Shown one piece after another: positions 1-5,087 of a stretch of DNA of 7,283 nt. Below the pieces are notes generated by a model. That model saw only the letters and a program-made list of their open reading frames with translations, made no database searches and had not been told where the DNA came from. This DNA is from Nanobdellota archaeon (GTDB lineage Archaea; Nanobdellota; Nanobdellia; SCGC-AAA011-G17; VGLX01). Position numbers and translations under genes: made by a program. Location of the stretch: NCBI GenBank assembly GCA_018894775.1, contig JAHIPG010000014.1, positions 1 through 7,283 on the forward strand. The letters are read 5' to 3'. Each line of letters opens with the position of its first letter. Within the stretch, counting starts at the first letter, position 1.

Positions 1-2
1 AG

Positions 3-47
3 ACTCCACAACAGGCTTTCATCAGAAAGATGAAAGCGGAGGATTAA
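3..47 (+). CDS. possible 3' end of an upstream gene (partial)
   Basis: The frame beginning at base 3 is open from the left edge to a TAA at 45-47 and ends in a charged tail (TPQQAFIRKMKAED), which looks like an ordinary protein C-terminus. A second frame is open from base 2 to a TAA at 107-109 and cannot be excluded; it contains an ATG at 53 preceded by GGAGG at 38-42, so an 18-codon reading from 53 is also formally possible. Fourteen codons are too few to name a family. I prefer the first frame because the second would run nearly into the TATA box of the next gene. Low confidence. Confidence 0.25.
   Translation, partial: TPQQAFIRKMKAED
15..37 (+). repeat. perfect 9-bp inverted repeat (hairpin)
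   Basis: GCTTTCATC (15-23) and GATGAAAGC (29-37) are exact reverse complements separated by a 5-base loop, AGAAA. The hairpin lies in the presumed 3' end of the upstream gene, just before its stop. No T-run follows, so it is not an obvious terminator. It could be a 3' mRNA structure or chance. Confidence 0.5.
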
Positions 48-120
48 TAAACATGAAACGAAATAAAACATCCTTAGGAAATAGTTTCAGGATAACACAT
101 TCTGTGTAAAAATCATAACA

Positions 121-128
121 TTTATAAA
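121..128 (+). promoter_or_regulatory. TATA box of the adenylate-kinase-like gene
   Basis: TTTATAAA is a textbook archaeal TATA element. Its usual 25-27 base spacing puts the transcript start near 148-152, leaving a short leader of about 20 bases that contains a strong ribosome binding site before the ATG at 172. Confidence 0.65.
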
Positions 129-157
129 TAAAGAAATTATCACTTTTACTACCGCAT

Positions 158-164
158 GGGGGTG
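158..164 (+). promoter_or_regulatory. ribosome binding site, GGGGGTG
   Basis: GGGGGTG differs by one base from the archaeal Shine-Dalgarno core GGAGGTG and sits 7 bases before the ATG at 172. This decides the start of the 387-residue gene. Confidence 0.65.
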
Positions 165-171
165 CTAAAAA

Positions 172-1335
172 ATGAATGTAGTATGCACAGGAATCTCAAA
201 ATGTGATAAAATGGATTATTTTAAAGAAACTCAAGAATTTTCAAACCAATTACATGAAGAAGGAAAAGGAACAGGTGTAGATATAGAACTATATTCTATC
301 GGAGATATAATGAAAGACTGTTTAGGACCTAACACGACAGTCAATAAACACATACTAAACAAAGATGATGATCAGCTCTCAGCAGCAGCAGGAGAAGCAA
401 TCAAAACACTCAAGATAAAACTCCTAGAAGATAAAATAGCAGGAAAGGAAGAAACACACAATATAATCAGTACTCACACAACATTCATATGGCAAAACCA
501 TTGGAAAGATTCATACAATGAACAGTTCCTAGAAATATTAGAACCAGACCTATTCGTAACAATAATGGAGCATGAAAAAAGGATCCAGGAAAGACAACAT
601 AAAGACCCACAATGGAAACTACAAAAACTAGACCTGCCTTCAATAGCATTATGGCAAGACCGAGAAGTAAGAGAAACAGAAAAATGGGCAAAAAGATTTG
701 GAAAAAGACACGTAGTATTCGGAAGAAACCAAGATCCTGAAAGCCTATACAAGGTAATAAACTTTCCAAAAGCACCAATAATATATTCTAATTTCCCTAT
801 GACATTCTTAGAAAACGTCAAGGAAAGCTATGCAAAGATAACAGAAAACAACCTAGAAATGATGAAATACGGAACAGTAATAGACCCTAGAACAATTGAA
901 ATCATGAAGCCTGGAGAAGGTGGAGACTACAGTTATTCAGAAATAGAACAACAAATGAAGGAAATAATTGACAATAAACTAGGAAATAACAAGAGACTAA
1001 ACAAATTAGAACAACTCGTTCAAAAACAATTAGAGCACAAAAAGAATACAGAAATAGACATAATCAAAAGGCTAACAGTACACAGAGATCTAGACTTCTA
1101 TGTGAATAATGTAGATGTTGATGTTCTATACTTCCCAGAGTTAGTACTATCTTTTGGAGGAGTAGCAGAGATAATAAAAGCTTACAGATCTGCTAAAGAA
1201 ACACATCTTATCTTTCCAGAAGGGGCAACGAAAGTAGGACCATTTGAAGTATACCATTCACTAAACTACTTCTTTGGAAGAGACTCATATCATGAGTTCC
1301 TAAAAGAAAGATTTGAACCTTTGAACCTATACTAA
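172..1335 (+). CDS. adenylate-kinase-like protein with degenerate P-loop, fused to a deoxyribosyltransferase-like domain
   Basis: A 387-residue protein. Residues 1-200 follow the archaeal adenylate kinase (AdkA-like) plan: a first strand and loop, a GDIM segment at 44-47 matching the family's FGxVM, an ISTHTTF segment at 99-105 matching the DTHxT region, EPDLFVTI at 124-131, and a final segment ending near SLYKVI. The phosphate-binding loop should read GxxxxGK[ST] but here is GISKCDKM (7-14), with Asp for the second Gly and Met for Ser/Thr, so ATP binding of the usual kind is doubtful. Residues about 202-370 look like a nucleoside 2-deoxyribosyltransferase fold: IIYSNFPMTF at the start, then a VDVDVLYFPE strand and a GGVAEIIKAY helix whose Glu333 sits where that family's catalytic Glu lies. 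A charged helical stretch (about 255-305) separates these. Likely cytosolic. The kinase-like call is fairly secure, the second domain moderately so; the substrate is unknown. Confidence 0.65.
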   Translation: MNVVCTGISKCDKMDYFKETQEFSNQLHEEGKGTGVDIELYSIGDIMKDCLGPNTTVNKHILNKDDDQLSAAAGEAIKTLKIKLLEDKIAGKEETHNIISTHTTFIWQNHWKDSYNEQFLEILEPDLFVTIMEHEKRIQERQHKDPQWKLQKLDLPSIALWQDREVRETEKWAKRFGKRHVVFGRNQDPESLYKVINFPKAPIIYSNFPMTFLENVKESYAKITENNLEMMKYGTVIDPRTIEIMKPGEGGDYSYSEIEQQMKEIIDNKLGNNKRLNKLEQLVQKQLEHKKNTEIDIIKRLTVHRDLDFYVNNVDVDVLYFPELVLSFGGVAEIIKAYRSAKETHLIFPEGATKVGPFEVYHSLNYFFGRDSYHEFLKERFEPLNLY

Positions 1336-1342
1336 CAAAAGA

Positions 1343-1350
1343 TTTATTAA
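1343..1350 (+). promoter_or_regulatory. probable TATA box of the coiled-coil/winged-helix gene at 1377
   Basis: TTTATTAA lies about 30 bases before the ATG at 1377. No ribosome binding site is visible between them, so the transcript is probably leaderless or nearly so. The downstream ACAGTTACAG (1351-1360) resembles ACAGTTATTCAG in the linker of the neighbouring convergent gene; this is only suggestive. Confidence 0.4.
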
Positions 1351-1376
1351 ACAGTTACAGCATATTAGATATTAAC

Positions 1377-2015
1377 ATGTTAGGATGGTTATTCGGAAAG
1401 AAAAAAGAAGTGATAGAAGAACGTTTCGTTAACCTACATAATTCTTTAGATAGCTCATTCAAAAACATCAAAAATGACATGTCAGACGTATCTAAATGGT
1501 TAAGTCATTTCAGAGAAAAGCATAGTGATCACAACCAGAAGTTTGATGTTATTAACTATAGGGTCGAACGTATTGAAGAGGCCATTGAAGGCATGCAGGA
1601 CGTTTGGACACGTGTCCAAACAGCTGTCCAAACAGGGGGGTTGTCCAAACAGGCACAAACGGACAGCCGTCCAAACAGCCGTCCAACGGTGTCCAAACAG
1701 CCGTCCAAACAGGTAGAGACTCTAGAAGTACTAAGAAATTTAACGATGATGGAACGAGCAGTAGTATGGGCACTGCTAAATACAGATCTAAAATTGAGTT
1801 ATGAAGATTTAAGTGTAGCACTTGGCAAAGACAAATCAACATTAAGGGGGCAGATAAACAGCTTAAAGACAAAGAGTGAGAGTCTGATAGAAGAACATAT
1901 TGAGAATGATGGCAAAAAGAGATTCTTCATTAGTGAGAAAAAGAAGAGTGAGATCCTACGAGGAATAGGAAAGAATAAGAAGAAAATAGCCAAGAAAGTC
2001 AAAAGTGAGCGTTAA
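1377..2015 (+). CDS. coiled-coil / winged-helix DNA-binding protein with repeat-encoded linker
   Basis: A 212-residue protein in three parts. Residues about 10-75 are charged and helical (VEERFVNL-like start, heptad-like spacing), a likely coiled coil for oligomerisation. Residues about 77-112 are a low-complexity Q/T/S/P linker (VQTAVQT, SKQ, RPN, RPT, SKQ). Residues about 118-190 look like a winged helix: a first helix (MMERAVVWALL), LSYEDLSVALG, a probable recognition helix DKSTLRGQINSLK (152-164), and a wing ending KKRFFISE. A basic tail follows (about 189-212). No signal peptide or membrane segment is visible. The linker is written by a DNA repeat present in all three frames and is about 56% G+C (62 of 110 bases, 1601-1710), far above its surroundings. 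The convergent gene at 2095-2772 has the same design and is probably a distant paralog. Role unknown: sequence-specific DNA binding is inferred, perhaps to its own repeats. Confidence 0.75.
   Translation: MLGWLFGKKKEVIEERFVNLHNSLDSSFKNIKNDMSDVSKWLSHFREKHSDHNQKFDVINYRVERIEEAIEGMQDVWTRVQTAVQTGGLSKQAQTDSRPNSRPTVSKQPSKQVETLEVLRNLTMMERAVVWALLNTDLKLSYEDLSVALGKDKSTLRGQINSLKTKSESLIEEHIENDGKKRFFISEKKKSEILRGIGKNKKKIAKKVKSER
1602..1621. repeat. perfect 20-bp palindrome, GTTTGGACACGTGTCCAAAC
   Basis: The two 10-base halves are exact reverse complements with no spacer. The right half is the first copy of the GTCCAAAC unit that then recurs downstream as direct repeats. Symmetry of this kind is typical of a site bound by a protein dimer. 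Confidence 0.85.
1614..1712 (+). repeat. intragenic array of six GTCCAAACAG repeats
   Basis: Exact copies of GTCCAAACAG start at 1614, 1626, 1643, 1669, 1691 and 1703. A degenerate copy (GTCCAACGGT) starts at 1681, and one inverted copy of the half-site lies at 1602-1609. Spacings are 12, 17, 26, 12, 10 and 12 bases. Relative to the gene's frame the copies fall in phases 0, 0, 2, 1, 1, 2 and 2, so they are translated as VQT, VQT, SKQ, RPN, RPT, SKQ and SKQ. Because the DNA unit is kept while the peptide changes, the conserved object is the DNA. Confidence 0.85.
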
Positions 2016-2435
2016 TTATTAGTTCTATAGGTAAAAAGGCTTATTTAGTAGCATAATCTAACCCTAAAAAGGGTCAAAAAGGTAAAAGTGAGAGTTAAAC
2101 TAGTGTTTTTTGATTAGGATCAAAATGGTAGAAGGTGTCTATAAGCTTCTGCTTCAAATTTAGAGACCTAAACTCTGGTGAGATATAGAGGAAAACCTGC
2201 TTATTATTGTACTTTTTCTTCATTAAAGGTAGGCCTTTTTTCAAAAGTGAGGATACATATGTCCTTATACAACCCTCTGTAAGATTAAGCTTATTAGCGA
2301 CGGCAATATAGCCTACATGAGTCATTTCCTCCTCGAGCTGGTAGATCGTTAAAAAAGTGAGGAATTCCTGTTTTGATACGTTGCTAAAAATTTTATCAAA
2401 GTCCTGTTTAAAGTCATCGAATTTCTGAAAGTGAG
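2001..2435 (+). repeat. dispersed same-orientation AAAAGTGAG repeats
   Basis: AAAAGTGAG occurs exactly at 2001-2009, 2084-2092, 2243-2251 and 2353-2361, and as AAAGTGAG at 2428-2435. All are in the same orientation, spanning the 3' ends of both convergent genes and the spacer between them. The first two extend to AAAAGTGAG[CA]GTTAA. The three copies inside the minus-strand gene lie in three different reading frames (coding around SLL, LTF and THF), so they are not a protein repeat. The shorter core AGTGAG also occurs at 1875, 1932 and 1947, but there it is in frame as Ser-Glu and may be coding only. Confidence 0.7.
2033..2080 (-). terminator. oligo-T terminator region of the minus-strand gene ending at 2095
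   Basis: Read on the minus strand, the spacer between the convergent genes holds three separate T5 runs (complement of 2076-2080, 2066-2070 and 2033-2037). This fits archaeal oligo-T termination. A short 5-bp stem with a 4-base loop (ACCCT/AGGGT, 2061-2074) lies between them. On the plus strand the corresponding candidate is a T6 run at 2106-2111, just inside the opposing gene. Confidence 0.45.
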
Positions 2436-2772
2436 TGTTTAATGTCTGTTTAGTGTCTGAATAACTGTTGAATGAATGTTTATTGAGTGAATGAATGAAT
2501 GAATAAACCCCTTCATTTCCACTGGAAACCTGCTCTACTGCTTGATTTTGGGGTTCTGGAGGGTTTTGGGTCTCTTCAAAAGAACGCCCTTTATTTCCTA
2601 TGGATTCCCTCAAGGATTTCAATTCCTTCCTCAAAAGCCTAATCTCCTCTTTATAGGCCTCTACCTCTTCCTTGTTAGACTTTAATTGCCCCTCAATATG
2701 AAGTATATGTTCTTTAACTCTAGAGAAAGCTAGCTTAATGTTATCCTTAAAATATTGATCTACAACCCCCAT
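2095..2772 (-). CDS. coiled-coil / winged-helix DNA-binding protein, convergent paralog-like partner
   Basis: A 225-residue protein from the ATG at 2772. A GTG at 2781 would add three residues, but ATG is preferred because the context GTGGTTAACATG closely matches GTGGTTTAACATG at the next gene upstream. Residues about 1-58 form a strongly charged coiled coil (VEAYKEEIRLLRKELKSL). Residues about 59-120 are a polar linker (PPEPQNQ, then S/N/H/T-rich). Residues about 132-200 look like a winged helix: QEFLTFLTIYQL, a VGYIAVANKLNL helix, a probable recognition helix TEGCIRTYVSSLLKKG, and a wing KKYNNKQVFLYIS. The order of parts matches the gene at 1377-2015, and the winged-helix halves align loosely (LSYEDLSVALG with VGYIAVANKLN). 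The linker is coded by short DNA repeats (2436-2507) related to sequences at its own promoter, suggesting self-regulation. Specific function unknown. Confidence 0.75.
   Translation of the reverse strand: MGVVDQYFKDNIKLAFSRVKEHILHIEGQLKSNKEEVEAYKEEIRLLRKELKSLRESIGNKGRSFEETQNPPEPQNQAVEQVSSGNEGVYSFIHSLNKHSFNSYSDTKQTLNTHFQKFDDFKQDFDKIFSNVSKQEFLTFLTIYQLEEEMTHVGYIAVANKLNLTEGCIRTYVSSLLKKGLPLMKKKYNNKQVFLYISPEFRSLNLKQKLIDTFYHFDPNQKTLV
2436..2507. repeat. short repeats in the linker of the minus-strand gene, with (GAAT)4
   Basis: On the plus strand two 11-mers, TGTTTAATGTC (2436) and TGTTTAGTGTC (2447), differ at one base. TGAATAACTGT (2458) and TGAATGAATGT (2469) follow at the same 11-base step, close to one helical turn. 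Another TGTTTA lies at 2478, and four tandem GAAT units occupy 2489-2504. Together they code for linker residues about 89-113. Confidence 0.6.
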
Positions 2773-2781
2773 GTTAACCAC

Positions 2782-2801
2782 TTAATGAATATCTGAATAA
2801 C
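2782..2801. promoter_or_regulatory. candidate operator at the start of the minus-strand winged-helix gene
   Basis: TTAATGAATATCTGAATAAC covers the expected transcription start of the gene beginning at 2772. Its 10-mer TCTGAATAAC (2792-2801) is repeated exactly at 2456-2465 inside the same gene's linker, and TTAATGAAT recurs at 2845-2853 on the far side of the TATA box. Binding by the gene's own product is inference. Confidence 0.4.
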
Positions 2802-2810
2802 CGTATTTAA

Positions 2811-2820
2811 AAATTTATAT
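2811..2820 (-). promoter_or_regulatory. TATA box of the minus-strand winged-helix gene
   Basis: On the minus strand this reads ATATAAATTT, about 40 bases before the ATG at 2772. It predicts a transcript start near 2790 and a leader of about 18 bases that carries GTGGT as a weak ribosome binding site. Confidence 0.5.
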
Positions 2821-2833
2821 GTTTAAGAAGTGC

Positions 2834-2856
2834 ATAATGAATATTTAATGAATGAA
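2834..2856. repeat. AATGAAT direct repeats upstream of the TATA box
   Basis: TAATGAAT occurs twice (around 2836 and 2846), the second running into another GAAT. These sit upstream of the minus-strand TATA box and resemble the GAAT repeats inside the gene. They may form an upstream regulator site, or simply reflect AT-rich spacer sequence. Confidence 0.4.
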
Positions 2857-2868
2857 TAAAAAAGAAAA

Positions 2869-3300
2869 TTAACCAATGTAGTCATTAGCTTTATTTTTAG
2901 GACTTATCGTCGGTAATCTTATATGCGGCGGAAGATTTACATCTTGCGAAAGTACCAAAGCCTTGACATTACATTTCATTAAAACCGCATTCAATATCAC
3001 TGTAGCAATGTCATTAGGGACGTTCTTTTTCTTCTTCCAACCATCCATGATCTTCTTAACTCCTGCCTTATCCTGCAGAAATAATATATGCCCATCGATA
3101 GCAACCTTACCAATCTTAGGGCTGTATACTGAAGAGAATTCGAATGAAAACTTCAGAACATACTCCTTCTTCTCCCCCATAATAAGCTCTTGCTCCTCAA
3201 CATTTTTTATAGACATATTATTTTTAACCTGGACCCCTTTATTTATGGGACCTGTTTTCTCTACGAGAATTTTATCAAAATTAAATCCTACAATTGCCAT
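2869..3300 (-). CDS. conserved-looking archaeal protein of unknown function (possible SecB-like fold)
   Basis: A 143-residue soluble protein starting MAIVGFNFDKILVEK, with ATG at 3300 set by GGTGGTGG at 3307-3314. Residues about 1-75 alternate hydrophobic and polar residues as in a beta sheet (YVLKFSFEFSSVY, GKVAIDGHILFLQD). A lysine-rich segment follows (GWKKKKNVP), then a helix (DIATVILNAVLMKCNVKALVLS) and a proline-rich end (LPPHIRLPTIS). I have an impression of a family found in many archaea, including DPANN, but cannot name it. Strands, then a helix, then a proline end recalls the export chaperone SecB; that is a weak structural guess. It lies 59 bases downstream of argS on the same strand but has its own TATA box, so it need not be co-transcribed. 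Confidence 0.7.
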   Translation of the reverse strand: MAIVGFNFDKILVEKTGPINKGVQVKNNMSIKNVEEQELIMGEKKEYVLKFSFEFSSVYSPKIGKVAIDGHILFLQDKAGVKKIMDGWKKKKNVPNDIATVILNAVLMKCNVKALVLSQDVNLPPHIRLPTISPKNKANDYIG

Positions 3301-3306
3301 GTTAAA

Positions 3307-3314
3307 CCACCACC
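3307..3314 (-). promoter_or_regulatory. ribosome binding site, GGTGGTGG
   Basis: On the minus strand GGTGGTGG lies 6 bases before the ATG at 3300 and matches the GGTG core of archaeal Shine-Dalgarno sites. It supports this start over later ones. Confidence 0.6.
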
Positions 3315-3340
3315 TTGTCTTAAACTAAATAGAATCTTAT

Positions 3341-3350
3341 TTTATAAATA
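3341..3350 (-). promoter_or_regulatory. TATA box of the gene starting at 3300
   Basis: On the minus strand this reads TATTTATAAA, about 45 bases before the start codon. It predicts a start of transcription near 3319 and a leader of about 20 bases that includes the GGTGGTGG site. It lies in the short gap after argS. Confidence 0.55.
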
Positions 3351-3359
3351 TTATGGTAT

Positions 3360-5018
3360 TTACATACGCTCAGGAGAATCAATACCTAACAGACTTAAAC
3401 CTGTTTTCAGAACATATTTCGTCGATAAAACCAATGATAATCTTGCCTTGCTAATTTCTTTATCATCCATGATACACTGGCAATGATGATAAAACTCACT
3501 GAAAGTTTTAGCCAAAGAATAAATATAAACAGCTATAAGATGCGGCCTTAAATTCTTCTCAGCATCTGAAACTACCTTGGGAAAGTTTGTCAACTCCTTA
3601 ATCAATTTCAGTTCCTCAGGCTCCTTCAACAAAGAGTAATCTGCCTTGCTCAAATCAAGCTTAGACTTCCTCAAAATCGACGCTGAACGCGCATGAGCAT
3701 ACTGGATATAAGGCGCTGTCTCACCATCAAAAGATAAGGCAGTATTCCAATCAAAGGTAACATTCTTCTCAGGAGATACTCTCAATATACTATACTTCAA
3801 AGCACCATAACCAATTACCTTCGCAGTCTGTTTAACCTTTTTAATCTCTTTTCTCTTCCTGACTTCATTCTCAGCCTTTGCCAAAGCCTCTTTCATAAAA
3901 TCTGACAGAAGAACAAGATTACCTTTTCTCGTAGACATCTTCCCTGACTTAAGCAAGACAAAAGAATAATGGACAACATCTGGAAAATCATAACCTAACA
4001 AATGCATCGCAGATGCAAGCTGTCTGAAGTAAAGCTTCTGATCCTCCCCGAGAATAACAATATTCTTTGAAGCTTTCTTCATCTTCTCAATACTATAAGC
4101 AAGATCTCTCAATGGATAAAGGGATGTCCCATCAGACCGGGTAAGAACGAGATAAGGGCTTTTCATCTCAGGCTTAAACTGCTCTTGATTCACAACTATC
4201 TGACCATTAGAATCCTTAAAGCAATCCTCTTTTTTGAGAATAGCGTCGAGAATATCCTTTGTTTTCTTATTCCAAAGATACTTTGATTCATAATCAAAAG
4301 AATCAAATTTTATACCAATCTCTTCTAGAACCTTCTTTTGGCCTTCAATACAAATCTTGACAATCCTTTCAAAATCTTTCCTTACCTTAGAATCTCCTTT
4401 CTCAAGCTGATATAACAGATTAAAAACATCTTTTTCTAATTCAGGCTGCTTGACCAGCTTTTTATTAAAATCAACATAAAGCTTCAATAACGCCTTGAAT
4501 GATATCTTCTTTCCTTTAGCTGCCAGAACAAGCATTGCTATCTGTTTACCGACGTCGTTAACGAAAAAGTGTGTCTTAACATTATAACCCTGAAACTTAA
4601 GTATCCTAACAATGGAATCTCCTATCATAGCATTTCTAACTCTGCCCACATGAGGCTCTGCATTCGGATTTGTGCTAGTATGCTCGACGAGAACCTTCTT
4701 CTTTTTACCCAAATTAGAGGTTCCAAATTTCTCTTTCTCCTTCAAAATCTTCTTAAGAGTTGTTTCAGTAAGCCTTGATTTATCGACGAAAAAATTAAGA
4801 TATGGGCCAACAGCCTTAACCTCTTTTATGAACTTATTAGGCTTAATCTTCGTCGACAAATCCTTTGCTATCTCAACAGGATTCTTCTTAAATTTTTTTG
4901 AAAGAATAAAACAGGGAAAAGCAAAATCACCCATCTTAGAATCAGGAGGTACTTCAATATTAAATTCATCCAAACCTGTTACTTTTTTTACCAACTTGAT
5001 AACTTCTTCTTTGAACAT
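3360..5018 (-). CDS. argS: arginyl-tRNA synthetase (ArgRS, class I)
   Basis: Charges tRNA-Arg with arginine using ATP, in the cytosol. The 552 residues give a complete enzyme of normal length. Residues about 1-95 are the N-terminal tRNA-recognition domain (KMGDFAFPCFILSKK, VGPYLNFFVDK). The class I signature follows at STNPNAEPHVGRVRNAMIGD (115-134), with HVGR (123-126) as the HIGH element. Then come the VNDVGKQ segment, LTRSDGTSLYPLRDLAY (292-308), the GEDQKLYFRQL segment, and MSTRKG (361-366), the KMSKS equivalent. The C-terminal DALR anticodon-binding domain begins near YIQYAHARSASILRK (437-451) and ends SLLGIDSPERM. The fourth HIGH residue is Arg rather than His, which may be lineage-typical. 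Start: ATG at 5018 is the first possible after an in-frame TGA, and no clear ribosome binding site precedes it. Divergent from the small winged-helix gene at 5149. Confidence 0.97.
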   Translation of the reverse strand: MFKEEVIKLVKKVTGLDEFNIEVPPDSKMGDFAFPCFILSKKFKKNPVEIAKDLSTKIKPNKFIKEVKAVGPYLNFFVDKSRLTETTLKKILKEKEKFGTSNLGKKKKVLVEHTSTNPNAEPHVGRVRNAMIGDSIVRILKFQGYNVKTHFFVNDVGKQIAMLVLAAKGKKISFKALLKLYVDFNKKLVKQPELEKDVFNLLYQLEKGDSKVRKDFERIVKICIEGQKKVLEEIGIKFDSFDYESKYLWNKKTKDILDAILKKEDCFKDSNGQIVVNQEQFKPEMKSPYLVLTRSDGTSLYPLRDLAYSIEKMKKASKNIVILGEDQKLYFRQLASAMHLLGYDFPDVVHYSFVLLKSGKMSTRKGNLVLLSDFMKEALAKAENEVRKRKEIKKVKQTAKVIGYGALKYSILRVSPEKNVTFDWNTALSFDGETAPYIQYAHARSASILRKSKLDLSKADYSLLKEPEELKLIKELTNFPKVVSDAEKNLRPHLIAVYIYSLAKTFSEFYHHCQCIMDDKEISKARLSLVLSTKYVLKTGLSLLGIDSPERM

Positions 5019-5065
5019 CCTAACATTATGTGATACTCATTCTTTTTAACTTTTGTTCTTAAACC

Positions 5066-5078
5066 TAAATTTTATCTA
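5066..5078 (-). promoter_or_regulatory. possible TATA region of argS
   Basis: The minus strand reads TTTTTAGATAAAATTTAGG across this stretch, an AT-rich TATA-like element about 50 bases before the argS ATG at 5018. It is weaker than the other promoters in the window and would give a leader of about 25 bases. Confidence 0.35.
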
Positions 5079-5087
5079 AAAATATCT

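Noticed and set aside
53..109. 18-codon leader peptide with GGAGG upstream
   Set aside because: It has a site at plausible spacing, but it is tiny, the same frame is open to the left edge, and nothing in the translation suggests function.
1312..1327. Tandem TTTGAACC duplication at the end of the adenylate-kinase-like gene
   Set aside because: Two 8-base copies coding F-E-P-L-N-L; short and isolated, with no further copies nearby.
1614..1712. CRISPR array
   Set aside because: The unit is only 10 bases, spacings are irregular (10-26 bases), copies lie inside a sound coding frame, and no cas genes are present.
1525..1804. Extra plus-strand genes through the repeat array
   Set aside because: The alternate frames are open only because the GTCCAAACAG unit contains no stop in any frame; they lack start signals and sensible protein features.
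3482..3494. C/D-box small RNA (ATGATGA then CTGA)
   Set aside because: The boxes are too close for a guide sequence, lie antisense inside argS, and have no terminal stem.
4641..4652. HVGR in place of HIGH in ArgRS as a sign of inactivation
   Set aside because: The surrounding signature and MSTRKG are intact and full length is kept; variation at this position is probably lineage-typical.
4672..5049. Plus-strand frames opposite argS, lonB and the 2869-3300 gene
   Set aside because: They are antisense to well-supported genes, with hydrophobic low-complexity translations typical of the reverse strand and no promoters.
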